This document shows positions 1 to 12,887 of a stretch of DNA of 64,000 nt, piece by piece; the first letter of the stretch is position 1; each line of letters starts with the position of its first letter. Below the pieces are notes generated by a model, which made no database searches, was not told where the DNA came from, and saw only the letters and a list, made by a program, of their open reading frames with translations. This DNA comes from Pegea sp. RAD2-039. Taxonomy: Eukaryota; Chordata; Thaliacea; Salpida; Salpidae. The position numbers and the translations under genes are program-made. The stretch is from contig JAQGEQ010000354.1 in NCBI GenBank assembly GCA_034620365.1, positions 1,240,001-1,304,000 of the forward strand, written 5' to 3'.

Positions 1-3000
1 GAACTTTTACTTTCAGCTTCTTTTAATTTCAACCAATGCTTTCGGATGACATAAATATTAACAATTATAGTAAGACCTGTGACAAACCAAATAAAGTAAC
101 GAAGAAAGTGGCTTTTAATCATCTCATATACCGATGAAAAGTAGTTTAAACATTCATCTGAACCGTCAGAACAGTCTTTTCGACCATCTAAATACTTGCT
201 TTCTTCAATAAACTTGGAATTGTTATTCCAACAGTAGAAATGAGTTTCTTTTGAACAATTCATTTCATCTGAACTATCTAGACAATCAACATTGTAATCA
301 CAAACTTTAATCAAGTCGATAGTTTCAATCTTTTCTGACTTACAATAAAACCTCCATGAACATAAATACCTTTGGATGTTACAAAAATCTAACATTGATG
401 TGATTGTGATATTTTTGTAACCATCAATTTTCATCGTAATAAGTGACTTATTATTGTAAAGTTTTTGGTTTTCTATCAAAATTTTGTTTGAGTTAAGTAG
501 TAATTCATTTTCTAGAAATAAACTTGGCGGTAAGTTTTTGTAATCTATCAATAAATGCAGCGATCTTTTAGAAGTTAAACTGCTTGTTAGTCGTAAAAAT
601 GGAAAGCATTCAGTTAAACTAAATTTATCAAAATTTTGGTTAAAAGTTTCTGCAAATCCATTTTCTGACCATTTTAAGCTGCTGTTGACACATACTTCTG
701 AACATTCATCGTCTTTTAAGTGACAGTCAACCTTATGATCACATGATCTGACTGAAATGACTCTCTTAGTTTCGTTTTTCCTCAAATTGTGTGATGAGCA
801 AGTATGAAGTGTTTCATTTTTTTGGTTTGAGTCAAATAGCAAAGATAACACTTGTTTGTCGCAAACTTTCTCGTCTGTTCCATTTTCTAAATCATCAATA
901 TTATTACAAAGTATTTCAAAATGATATTTTTTTATATTTTTTGAATTACTTGATGTCATTATTGGATAAAACTTCTGACAAAGCGATTTAATTGAAGATT
1001 TCTCGCATGTACATTCATCTGATGCGTCGGGACAATCGATTATGTTGTCACAAACTTGTGAGTTGAATATTATAGTTTTGTTATCTAAACATTTTGAACA
1101 AATAAACTGGTTTTGTTCATTCAAACATTTTTCTTTTATATTTGAACATATGTTGCTATCAGGAGTTGTATGATTTTGGAATTTATTTGGTAATTCAATA
1201 AAGCTATTAGTTTTTTTTTTACAATTATTACCGAAAATAAGATTAGAATAATATTGTAATCCTTCAACGTATAAGTTTTTCAAACCACTTAAAATTGACT
1301 TTGAAGTAACGAAAACAATTTCACCTCTGAAACTTCTCACATAATTATTCAAATCGCACATTTCAATTTCATCACTTCCGTCTTTACAGTTCAAGATTCC
1401 ATCACAAATTAGTATTTGTGGAAGACATCTGCTTTTATCTAAGCATTCAATTTCATTTTCTATACATTGATCGAAACTATGACTTTCATCTTCTCCTGAT
1501 TCACAATCTCTAATTGAGTTACCCACCCAGGATCTAGGTATACAACGGGTTTTGTTCCCTTTATCTAAATTACATTTAAATTCATGGAAAAAACAGTTTT
1601 TCTGAGTATTGTTTTCATCTGAACTATCTTTACAATCACTGAAGCCATCATTGACACGATATCGAGGAATACATCGATGATTATCCTTACAAGTAAACTC
1701 AGTCTGATTAAAACACTTTAAACTATCAACTTCATCAGTTCCATTCCTACAATCATTTTCTCCATCCTTCACCCATTCTCGTGGAATACATCTGTTGTCT
1801 TTATCCGGACATTGATATTTTGTAGCATTATAACATGAACCAAAAGGCTCGTATACTCGCTTTCCAAATTTATCATACTGAAACATAATATAAGAGATAA
1901 GTGATATTTCAAGTTATTTGAAACACATTCCTGATGAATTGTATCATATTTTCAAAAAAATGCTACTATTTCATAACTAATTTTATTATTTAGTTTATTT
2001 TATTCTATTTATTCTTAAACAAACCTTGTTTTTCTATTAGATTAAAATTTGTTTTGGTTTGCGTTTATTTCAAAAAAGTTAAGATTGTGAAATTTTTAAC
2101 CAAAATATATTATAGTGAATAAAATCTTACTAATATAGTTGATCCAATTATAGATTAATTAAAACAATTTATGTAATTATCATGTTATTATATATTTAGT
2201 TTAGCTTAAGAAGCAATTATGTTGTTTAATTTTTGTTGCTTAGCCGAGAAAATTAAAATTTTTACAATTAAAACTGCTTTTAATTAAATTACAAACCTTT
2301 TTTATCTGACAACCATCAGATATATCAGACATATAGACTGTTGAAAATACATTTTCATAATATAAAATACTATAATTTGAAAAGCTTCTCCAAGCTTGTG
2401 GAAAGCAATCTTTAGTTTTCTGACACAGAAATTCATCAGGATGACATCGAAGTTGTAAAAAAGTGGAAGTCATTTTATCACAAAGCCAAAAAATGTCTTT
2501 TCGTTTCACACATCTGCTTAAACAATTCAATTAAGAATATTTTTATTCAATTGTTGTAATTATTTGCTTCACTGAAGTAAAATTTCATATTTTCTAAAAA
2601 TCTTAAATAATCAAATAAATATCAGTTTGTCTGGTTTCAATTTTAATTCAGTTTCTTAGGAAAGTTTCTAAAACTTTTAATTTTGTATCAGAAGTTAAAT
2701 TTGGTTAAAAAATTATTTGAAGCAAACTTATAAACTTTTAAAGAAAATTAATCGATGAATAGTTTCAACAAAATTAACCAAAAATCATTAAATTTTAAAC
2801 TGAAAAAATTGTAAATTTTATTTTGTTTTTAATATTCTTTTATACTTGGCTTTTGCGGAAATAGAAACAACTGAACTTTATTTTAAAAAAATTTATTTTA
2901 TCTTTTTACAATTTCCACAGAAATTTAAAAAAATTTATTAAAATAATTAAAACAAAAAAATTAAATGATAAAATAATTAAAAGTTACAAAGTATTGAAAA

Positions 3001-3602
3001 CTAAATAATTGTAGAAATTACAATTATTAATAAATACATTAATAATTACATTACTTTTAAAAATATTATAAGTTCGTTTAAAGTAAAATAAATTGGAATT
3101 AAAGATGAACAAAGTTTACTTCTCACATTTCTCGACACTGAACTTCATCATCGGTACATTTTAAAGTAACTCCACAAAACTTATAAGCGAATTTTCTATG
3201 AACACAAACTTCATCACCAATTTTGACATCGAAACCATCTTCTACAAAACTTAATACAAATCGGCATTTATGAAATCCGTCTTCAGACCTACACGGTTTA
3301 CTGCTGTCATGTTTCCTTGCTGTATTATCTGTTTAAGTTGAAGCATTTTGAAATTATTTTTAGAAACGAAACCTTCAATAATTTATATTTAAATTAAAAA
3401 CTGGTTTGTATAATTTTTATTCCTTAAAGTATTAATTTTGAGAATAAATGAACGACATCTAAAAGTTATTTTCAATTCTAATGTTTTTAGAAAGTAAATT
3501 AATTGTTTTGTAATGATTTGTTAGTTACTTACATTTCCAACTCAAAGTGAAAGTGAAAGAAAACAAAACCACAAAACAAATCCATTGAAAAAGTTGCAGC
3601 AT
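1..3602 (-). CDS. Multi-LDLa-repeat membrane receptor, probable GRL101-like GPCR (5' part, runs off left edge)
   Basis: Four exons join in phase: 3602-3533 (ATG and signal peptide MLQLFQWICFVVLFSFTFTL), 3328-3127, 2513-2297, and 1877 to the edge, all with GT/AG borders, giving about 788 residues before the window ends. The ectodomain holds about nine LDL-receptor class A modules, recognisable by Cys spacing and acidic calcium-site ends such as CKDGSDE, CPDASDE and CSDGSDE. Several are degenerate, and there are many N-x-S/T sites. The last module runs straight into a hydrophobic helix, FIWFVTGLTIIVNIYVI, whose GLxxxxN resembles helix 1 of rhodopsin-family receptors, followed by basic RKHWLKLK. 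Mollusc GRL101 and relaxin receptors share LDLa modules plus a seven-helix domain, which suggests a GPCR. A single-pass LDLa receptor is the alternative, because only one helix is visible. I see no leucine-rich repeats between the LDLa array and the helix. Confidence 0.8.
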
Positions 3603-6600
3603 TTTCAAATACTACTTATATTTTGTTTTCAATTAAAGCACTTCAAAACAAAACTGAAATTGAAATCAGATTAGTTTAGTTTAAACTGTTACCCTAGATC
3701 AAACGATTTAATCAAAGATCAGAAAACTACAGGAAATTAAATAATTGGAAAATATCTTCAAATAAGCTCTAAAAACTAATTTACTCTAAAAATTAATGTG
3801 CTTTGAACCAAGAAACTTTTTTTTAACTTTAAATAATTAAGATTTAAATCTAGAAATAAAGAAATTTATTTCAATCATGATGATGAGGTTAACAAAACCT
3901 TTTCATGCTTTTGTTAAAGTTTTCAATTCACTTTTCACATTTTATTTAATAACAATTTATATCGTAATCTTCGATTAGATAATTCAGGTAGATAACTACT
4001 CTTTAATTAAATATGAAATGAAATTGTCAGAACAAAAATAAAAGAGAATTAATAAAGTAAGTATAAACATTTTAATTAAAGTTTTTTTGATCGAAATAAA
4101 TCAGTTTTTTGGACTTTTAATAGACTAATAACAAATTGAAACAATTTTTACTCAATTATTCAACTCTTATTTAGTTTACCATTTATTAGTTTTCTGCTTT
4201 TAAGTTTCAAATGAAACGCTTATTTTATACAAACAAAAGTAGAATGGTATTTACAACATTATTTTCGATTAAGTAAGAAATTTCAAACTAAAATTTCCTA
4301 AAACTTAGAAAGGAAACTTAAGAAAAAGCTCTCAATTTAAACAAATAGTTAATCTTAAAAGCAAATATTTTTGCTAAGAAACTATTTTATTCACAAAGAT
4401 AGGAAGTTGAATCAATCCAATAACTATTTAGATAAAAACGTGAAGAAAATAAGTTGATGATGTATTGAATAGTTTCGTGAAATTACAAATACTTTTATAA
4501 ATCTATGAAATGATACAATGATTTAAAAAAATACTTTTAAATTCCGACTTAGGTTTTCAAATTCATCAACTTAATAAAATTGAAATTATAATTGCATTAA
4601 AAGTAAATTAAAAGTAAATCAATTTTACATTTTGTTTTTATAATTTTTGAATCACTCTGAATTAAATTTTAAAATAATTTGTTAACAAACATCAGACATA
4701 ATAATAAAGACAACATAAAATTCAATTTGACAAACGTTTATATCTTTAAATCCCTAAATCTTAATCTTATGTAAAACTAAAAATTGATATATTTTATTTC
4801 TAATATTTAAAGTTCAAATTTTAATTTTAAAATTCACCCTATAGTTTTATGCTTACATTTACAGAAATCGTTTAGATTTTAAATTAATTAAAATATCTTG
4901 AATGAAATTTAGATGTAGTAAATTTTTATTTAAAGTATAAGTTAATCTTTGTTTTCAAATTTTTACAATTCTCAAAATTTTTTCTGTGCATTTCTTGGGT
5001 AGTGTAGCTAGCTATGATTTTTGTTGAATGAAAAATGTTTTGAGCAAAATTACTAAAAATCTATATAAGCTTACTACTTAAAAGCATATATTTCTGTATG
5101 ATAAAAGAAATATTAAAGAATGTATAAATATAATAGGATTTATGATTAATAATAAAATTGTTAAGAAATATTTGAAATCAAAATATAAAATTAAATTTAT
5201 CGTTTTATTATCATGGGAAGGTTTTGTAAAACTTTCTTAACTATTAGAAGAACATTTATCTGTTAGTTTTAAAAGTAAACAGACAAAGTTGGAGCCTATT
5301 TTGAAATACAACTTATGAATTTCAATAAAGAAGTAAACAGTATTTTTAGTGGTTTCTTGATTTCGGTCAGGGTTCTCAAAATTACTTTTATTGACTTTTT
5401 TGAAAGCTTCAAAACTTTTGTTTTTAATTTGCTTTTTAAATTAACTTTTGTGGAAAAGTAATTTATTTCGATGTTTTCTTTTAAAAGTTTCAAAAGTCTT
5501 AAATTGCTTTAGTAAGTAATTTCGATCATTATTAGTTTATAAATATAAATGTCTTGAGATCTAAATTAGCATTTGAATGGAATATGTCTTTATTAATTAT
5601 GATTACAATTTGGTTAAACTGACTTTGATCAATTTTTACTTAAGGACTTTCAAACGTCGAATAGTAAATCCTAATTAAACCATTTTATTTTGTTTCTTAT
5701 ATGAAGAAACTTCAATCTTGTCTTACAATCACCTTAAATGTATCAAGTTGAAAGAAAATCAGTTGATCAAGTTAATCGTTTTCAAAAAACATCTGGAAAA
5801 TTAACTTTAACGAAATTAAATAAGAAAGATGTTTACTTGTAGTAGGAAATGTTGATGATTCAATTAATTTGAAACTGACATTACGATTAAGATTTTTGTG
5901 AAAGATTGTAATAATAATAAATAGTATTTGAAGATGTGTTATTATAAAAAAATTTAGTCTTGAATTTTTAAACTATTTATTTACTGATGTTGAAGTTGAT
6001 CTTGTTTGTATCCTGATCTTTTAATGTTGACTCGAAGCTGGATTCTTTTCTGGCATCATTTAAAATTCATAAAAACAGTAGTTTTAGTCAGGAGCTTGAA
6101 TTCTAGGATGATAATCAGAAGTAATTCCAATTTTAGCGTTGACTCTTCGTGTATTTTTTAATTTTAGGTGTACATCTTTAATTTAATGATTTTACTTTAA
6201 GAAAGTTGATATTTGTAACTTTGTACTAAGACACAGATACTTTTAGTGGAGGTTTAAGATAAAAGTTTATATTTTCATACTAAACTCAACACCAAATGAA
6301 AATATAGTTTAAAAGTTACTTTTGATATAAATCATACAATCTTTAACTTCAAAAGAAATATAAAAAGTTTAATATTTTCATGGCATGATTTAAACCAAAT
6401 GAAAGTGAATAAAACTTTGTTATAACACGCAGGTATAAAAAAAATTCTCATCAAAACATTTATAATAAAGCTATCCATTAATTTCACTAAACTACCAAAT
6501 AAGTTTTAGCAGTGAGATGATAATTGTTTATCGAAATTTAAAAATGAAGCAATATAATTAAAAGCAATTTTCTAATCCCATTATAAATATAAATTCAAGA

Positions 6601-9005
6601 ATAAAATCTGTTATGACTTATTTTAGATAAGATGAAACTTTAGCTGGTAAATAAAGTAATTAGTGTTTAGTATAAATTTAGTTTTTACCAAATAATTCTT
6701 TTAATATTCATTAAAACAAAAAGAAAATTAATTAGCTTCAAAGATCAAAACAATTTGAATTTCTAACTTGAAGCTATCAAGCGGTGATTAAAACTTCCGC
6801 TACTTCCTGTCTTATCATGATAAAATGTGTCATCAAAATACTTAAATCACAAAATAATTTTGTTATTATTGGTAAGTGAAATGTACCAATATAAGAAACA
6901 AACGATAGTCAAAAAAATTAAAGTATTAAGATATATAAATGATGTAACTACAGATAGATATCAATTAATCAGACAGGTATTCTAAAAGTGTTATCTAATT
7001 TTATGTTTATGTTCTAAACTTATAATTTAAGGCTTTTGTGCCATATATCTCCGAGCAAAATAACCTAACCAATTAATTTTCATTATATATTTATTGGCAG
7101 TAGGTCCAAAGATGGAAAAAAGGAAGTAAAGATAGCTGAAGAATGGAATAAAAATGAAATTACTGTGATGCAAAGATATTCTTTTTCTACAAACCGCCCT
7201 TTTCAGAAAGATAAATGGATTTACTGGTTGATAGTGAAGCCCTTATCTTCTTTGCGCTTTCCCCCTCTTTTGTCTTCTCTGAATTGAATCCAAAATATCG
7301 CTTTGCAGATAATTCTTCCACCTTCTACATGCTGTCAGTTGAGACAACTGAGTCTATTGTACACCTAACTGATCGCGTTTAACAGATCTTTGTAACTATT
7401 TTGTTTCAACAGCCAGATACAGGTTTGATATACAACACAATTTTTGGTGAACTGTTATACTTCACTATGAACATTTGGCCGACTCAACCAGGATTAATTG
7501 TGTAACTTCAATTACCTTCAACAAGTTTCCTTTTTATTCTTATTACTCGGTAAATTTCCTTTCTCCAACCACAATAACAACAGGTTGTGTACGAGGCTTT
7601 TACTGTGTTTTTCCGCCATATTTCCACAATTTTTGCTGGTATTGAAAGAATTTATCACGTTTGAGCTGGTTGATTACTTCAATCGATAAAAACTTTTCAA
7701 GTATCTAAACCCTTTCACGTTTTGGTATACGGAGAAGAGTTTGTTGCAGATTGGGTGCTTAGTGCTAAAGTGTAACTATAAGTGTTAGGATCATGTTGAA
7801 AAAATAGAGTCTTACCAGTCAGCAGTTGACGGTCATCAAAACTCTTAGCCTTAAGAAACCTTTTCTTTAAAAGTTTCAAAAGTCATTTGGTTTCTACAAG
7901 TGTCTGTGTAAAATCAAGTTCTTTAGAGTAAGTCATATCAACCAATTCCCTGCAAACTTTCAATCAGTTGTTCTGCATCATAGAAAGGTCTTTGCTTTAA
8001 GAAGCTAAATGATAAGCAAATTTCTTTTTAGTTTCTTTGATTAAAAAATGTTTTACGCAAGTCTTAAGAAACATTTTAAACTGATTTATATTTTTTGTTG
8101 ATTATTTTTTTCACAAGTTAATTTTGTTAATGTTGTTTTTTATTGTTAATTAAAAGTAATATTCTTTATTTTTAGTTACCCAAATGAAATATAAACCAAA
8201 TTTTCCAAATATAATCTAAAACTATATATTGGAAACTACCAACGATATTAAATATTAAAATGTCATACAAAATTAATAACTTAAAAAAAAAACTAATAAA
8301 ACTTAAAACCAAAAATTAAACTAATCTTTTTATTTTTTGTTTACTGTTATCAGTTCACGTTTTAACAAATAATGATCTTTATAGATAAAAGAAACTTATA
8401 GAAAGTAGCTGAAGATATTATTATTGTTGTGTTTGTGTTAATATTTTAGAAATTTACAATATCAAAAACTTTGAAAAATCTTTTTGGTAAAGCCGAAAAA
8501 TAAGTCTTTATACCAGCAATCTCAGTTATTGTTACTGAACATCTTAAGGATGATTTCTTAGTCTTTTACAGAATTAAATTTTATTAAAAGAAATAATTTG
8601 TATTTTTTAACTGCATTAAACGGATTACCGACATTAAAACAAAATTGAGAAAATAAAATTCTCTCAAACTATGACTCAGCAATTAGAAAACTGTTAGCAA
8701 GATTTTACTTTACAAACTTGTCATAAAATAGTAATTTTTAAACAGCTGCAATCTCTTGCTTATGCATATTTACTTATATATTTATATTTCTTATGAGAAG
8801 AATCAATGATAACTTAAAGCAAAGTTAGAAATAAATTTTTCTTTCAATTTTTTTTTAAAAACAGTTTTGTGAAAAAAGCTATAAATTTTAAGTTGAATCC
8901 AAATTTGTTTAAATAATTTTGTAGATAAAATTTATAAAAAAAAGTTTATATAAACATGTCTGAAAAAGTATTTTACTCTCTCAACCAATCAAAAAAAAAC
9001 ACAAA
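3603..9005. other. AT-rich intergenic region with one less AT-rich island
   Basis: This stretch lies between the divergent LDLa receptor (-) and coiled-coil gene (+), so both promoters should be here. The sequence is very AT-rich with homopolymer tracts, and the few open frames, for example 5296-5493 on the minus strand, have low-complexity Lys/Leu-rich translations and no domain. An island at about 7080-7800 is visibly richer in G+C and partly pyrimidine-rich. Its open frame at 7498-7689 matches nothing I recognise. It could be a decayed mobile element or an untranslated exon. Confidence 0.5.
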
Positions 9006-9839
9006 ATGAAGCAGGTATTTTTATCTCCTATCTATATACTTTACTAATGCCATTGAGTTGTATAAAGAGTTGCTTTCATTGATTAAGAAGCAAGTATTTA
9101 ATTTACAAGCATGTCATGTAACATCAAAATTGGTTAAAGCTACTACAATAACTTGCTTATTACATATCCTAGATAAAAATCAATGATACGTTAAAGTAAA
9201 ATTGATATAAATTGTTCTTTCAAAACCTTTCAGGAGCGGCTTAGTACAGGAAACCTAAATATGTAAGTTGAACTGTACATTGAATAAGTATAACTGTTTA
9301 AGTTTCTTACATACAATTTTTGATTAGAAATATCTAAACGTGTTCGTAATAGTATTTTACTTTTAACTTTTAAAATTGATAGGGATCTTCGAAATGAAAT
9401 GAAATCTGTATGTTGTAGAAGATATCTACAACAACCAAAGAGACAAGATCATCAGAGACTTGAGAAAGAGAAGTGCAAACAAAAGAGGCACGAAAAAGGT
9501 AAACAAGAACAAGGAAGACAGCAACAACTGAAGCAAGATTTAAAAAGTCAACAAGAGAGACGAAAAAAGGGAAGACAGGAAGAGAATAAAGAACAAGAGA
9601 GACAGGAACAAGAATGGGAAGAAGATTTACAGCAAGAAGCCGAAAAACTAGAACAAAAAAATGAAGATCTATGTCGGGAACTCCGTCATTTACAACAAAT
9701 AAAACAAGAAATAGAAAGAGAAGTTGAAAAGAAAGAATTCTTTGAGAGGCGACAACTATTCGCATTACAAGAAATAAAAGTTGAACTTGAAAGACGAGAA
9801 GAATTAACAAAATTCTACCTCAGTCAAGAAGAAGCCTAG
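9006..9839 (+). CDS. Small Gln/Glu/Lys/Arg-rich coiled-coil protein
   Basis: Three exons join in phase: 9006-9014 (ATGAAGCAG then GTATTT), 9234-9262 (29 nt between CTTTCAG and GTAAGTTG) and 9383-9839. The protein starts MKQERLSTGNLNMDLRNEMK and runs for about 164 residues. Nearly all of the last exon is charged heptad-like sequence rich in Q, E, K and R with almost no hydrophobic core, suggesting a long helix or coiled coil of the trichohyalin/caldesmon compositional type. No named domain is visible. The frame closes with two consecutive TAG codons (9837-9842), yet the same frame then continues with 21 more codons of identical composition (QQ runs) to TGA at 9906. Candidate poly(A) signals follow at about 9918-9975. 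The open minus-strand frame over the same bases is a composition shadow. The tiny first exon is the least certain part. Confidence 0.55.
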
Positions 9840-10530
9840 TAGCAACAAAATGAAATTCTACAGCAGCAACAACCAAGAAAAATAAGATTACTAAAAACGT
9901 CAAGATGACAAATTTAATAAACAAAATTTGCTTAAAATTGTTTAACATAAAATAAATCAATTGTAAAATAAATATAATATTCAAAACTGTTTTTGGAGTT
10001 GCTATTTATTATGTTTATTCATTTATGGTCGACTTATTCAATGATTACTATTATTAGTTTTATTTTTACAAACTCTGTTCTATTTATTACTCAGCAAATA
10101 GGATACTGCAAGCGCCTAGTAACAATCGTCCAATACAGAAAACGGGTAATCTTATAGGAAAAAATCTTTAATTTTAGTTTTTAATATTTAATAACATATT
10201 CAAGATGTATAAGGAAATTAAATTGAAAAAATAAATGTTTTTGTTCTGCATTGAATTAACTACCTACATTAGATCAAAACTATTGATATTAGAAAGATAT
10301 TAGAGCAAGTCTTATAAAATAAGAGCAAACTATAATTGAGCAGTAAGGAAACCCCGTTCTGAATCCATTTTGAGTAAATCTATCAGCAGTAAGTTTGAAC
10401 AGTCCCTCTCTTTATCTTCTTCCTCTCTCATCATGTTGTAATCTGGATTCTCACTTATATCGCTTGGTTAAACTTATAGGAGTTTTACATCGTAATAAAT
10501 TATTATTTATTCTTTATTAAACTTCCTTGA
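9840..10530. other. Intergenic sequence with candidate 3' end of the coiled-coil gene
   Basis: AATAAA-type motifs between 9918 and 9975 could terminate the upstream gene. Beyond about 10000 I see AT-rich DNA without coding potential. The moderately GC-richer stretch at 10330-10500 lies next to the pol fossil and may belong to it. Confidence 0.4.
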
Positions 10531-10539
10531 CTTCCTAAA

Positions 10540-11390
10540 AATCCCGAATCTCTTTCTCATATGAAACTGATGGACCTGTTTTATTTGTTCTATCTTATCT
10601 GAAAAATTACAGATCCATCTGGAGTAGCAAGCGAAAAATCCCATCTCTTCTTGCGGAGACTTTGCATTTGTAGATCCATCAAAGGTTTCAAGCGTCCAGG
10701 ATCAGGATTGATTTGATTTCTTCCTACTTTGCAAACAAAACTCTTTCTACTCCATATATAGTTTTAATTTGGTCTAAAGTAATTTTTTATCTCCGACAAA
10801 CTTAATAAGTTTCTTCTAATGCCTTTATAATTCATCCAACGAATTGCCTCCAATAATAATGTTATCAAATTACGATAATTTATATTAAAGCGCCTCGCTG
10901 TTCACTATCTGGTCATTATCCTTTGAAATACTGGACCCTCATTTGTAACTTCAAATGAAACACACGTTAAATTCACTTCCAACCTCGTAAGCTGTAGATT
11001 TCGTATCTTTCAGCTTATTTGATGATGTTTCAAGTAACCAGAGGCGAAAAACGTAAATTTATCGAGTTCATTCACTAAATCGACTAAATTCGACTAAATT
11101 AATGTCTTTCTACCATTTCTCTATCTTCAATTAGCCCTCGACAGAGGGCCTCACTGTGCCCGTTTTTTTTCGTCTACTGACTGTTTCTCGAATGTACTCT
11201 TGGTCCTTCCCATTATAATGGGTCTGAACTTGGTGGCCAACGGCTTCCAGCCTGCAAAAACCTGCTTAGTCTCTACTACTAAGTCTTCTAGGTGACCTTC
11301 TAACTTGAACACAACCTCTTTGTGACTTCCAGGAAAATCCCTTTCCACCAACTTCACAACACAACAAGTTTGTCTCGATAACAAACATTT
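10540..11390 (-). mobile_element. Broken LTR-retrotransposon pol fragment, Ty3/gypsy-like
   Basis: Translated minus-strand pieces resemble the segment between protease and reverse transcriptase and then the RT and thumb region of Ty3/gypsy-type pol, with phrases such as GPVFQRIMDQIV-like, IIIGGNS-like and FVCKVGRNQINPDPGRLKPL-like text. The element is a fossil. It lacks recognisable LTRs here, keeps only part of pol and is interrupted many times (at least eight breaks). The family assignment rests on the RT text only. It lies 1.5 kb from a second LTR fossil on the other strand and may be the same family, but I cannot align them. Confidence 0.6.
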
Positions 11391-12700
11391 TTATATTTTC
11401 TTACAGCTTCTTTAAAAGTTGAAAGTTAATTTTGCAAAATTTTTTCTCACATTTGAAACATGTTTTGGATCGCGCTCGGCATGTTTTTAAACATGAGGTT
11501 TACTACCTTCACATTTTAAATAAATCTGTTTAGGAAATCGATAAAAGAGTTCTTCCAGTGACGTCACTCTTTGGCTGCTGACAAACTATTTGAGTTTCTA
11601 GACAGCGCTTTTGGTTTAAACATTTGATTTATTCTTTTTAATTAATGCAAATCGTGTATACCAAAAAGGCAAAGGTAAGGGATTTTTATCTTCTTACAAA
11701 CCTTATTTCTATCCTTTTTTCTTGGTGTGTCATTCGGCATATTTTTTCTTTTTTTTTGCATGATTTTACCTTTGCACTTTTTTCGGACTTCAACATATTG
11801 CCAATATGTGTATAAAGTTCATACTTTCAAAATATATTTCGACGTTTCGGTAATCAGCTTAACTTCGGCTAAGATGTTCTTAGTAATTAGTTGAATGTAT
11901 TTATATGTCAATTTCAACTTGAAATAAATATATGTTTTGCATCTTGGCTGTAATAGACTATTTTTTATATTATTTTACTGCCTTTTTTGATTAGACTGAA
12001 AATAATCATCGATTTTAATCATTACACAGAAAAAACAATCTTGAAACAGTTTGAAATTCTTACGATACAAATTTAAGCTGGTATACAAAATATTTATCTG
12101 ATCTACTGTTACTGTGAGTTTTGTCAACGTAGAATTATAGTTTTAAAATGATAATTTTTAGTAGGTAATAAGTTGTGACAATTTTTGCAATAGATTTTTA
12201 CTTTAAATTAATAACTCATTCATTTGGAGTCAGTTTTATCTAAGACTTTTATCTACATTTTAAACAACCCGACAGTATTAAAACTCTTATCTTTAGGCAC
12301 ACATAAAAAATCGTTGTTTTTAATTAGATCTCTTTGTATAACAGTAAAATACATTATTTAAGTCATAATCACATCTAGTAAATACTTGAAGTTAGCGATA
12401 ATACGTTTCAAGCATTTATTATAATTTTAAAAATTTAGCTCAGCTAGTAGATTTGAAGATAAGTAAAAATATTTTATAACATGACTTTTCTTTTAAAGTA
12501 CTTTTCAAACACCTGCAGAGTGTAAACTATTTTTGTTATTAAAGCTTTGTTATACTAGTAGTTTTTATTCATTTCTTTTGTGAATGTTTCTGTTTTCTCT
12601 TTTTTGTTTTTATTTAAAATAAATGAATTATTTCGAACAACTTCAATTGAAAATGAACTGATTATTAAAAGCTTGAAATTATTTGTCTAAATCTACAGCA
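11391..12700. other. AT-rich intergenic sequence
   Basis: No supported exons. It holds one palindromic TGACGTCA at 11559-11566, and otherwise AT-rich sequence with poly-T tracts between the two LTR fossils. Confidence 0.5.
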
Positions 12701-12706
12701 GCATTT

Positions 12707-12766
12707 CTTGTAAGGCCCATACAAGGTACACATCCAAGTATGTATTATTCTGTATGGGTTACAAGA
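12707..12766. repeat. Imperfect inverted repeat (hairpin), candidate structured RNA or MITE end
   Basis: TTCTTGTAAGGCCCATACA on the left is matched by the reverse complement of TGTATGGGTTACAAGAA on the right: two blocks of 9 and 8 paired bases separated by a 2-nt bulge, with weaker pairing inward toward a short loop. The size (about 60 nt) and stem length resemble a microRNA precursor, but I recognise no known miRNA seed. It lies just upstream of the LTR fossil. Confidence 0.45.
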
Positions 12767-12887
12767 AGACACCTTCAAGTTCTTACTACCAAATATAAAA
12801 TCTATAAACACTAACTAGAAAATATTTGACAGGTGTGATATATTTGAAATGAAAAACAGTAAATTATTTTACCGCTGACGTAAATGT

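Noticed and set aside
791-991. Plus-strand frame over the LDLa receptor
   Set aside because: Antisense shadow of the LDLa exon, which is open for the whole 1877 bases on the minus strand.
3127-3328. Reading the second LDLa-receptor exon as a terminal exon ending at TGA 3124
   Set aside because: A strong GTGAGA donor precedes the stop, and splicing there joins the next exon in phase, continuing Cys-rich sequence.
9370-9810. 146-codon open frame opposite the coiled-coil gene
   Set aside because: It is the exact antisense of a CAA/GAA/AGA-rich exon, which gives a Leu/Val-rich translation without stops. No start context or splice support.
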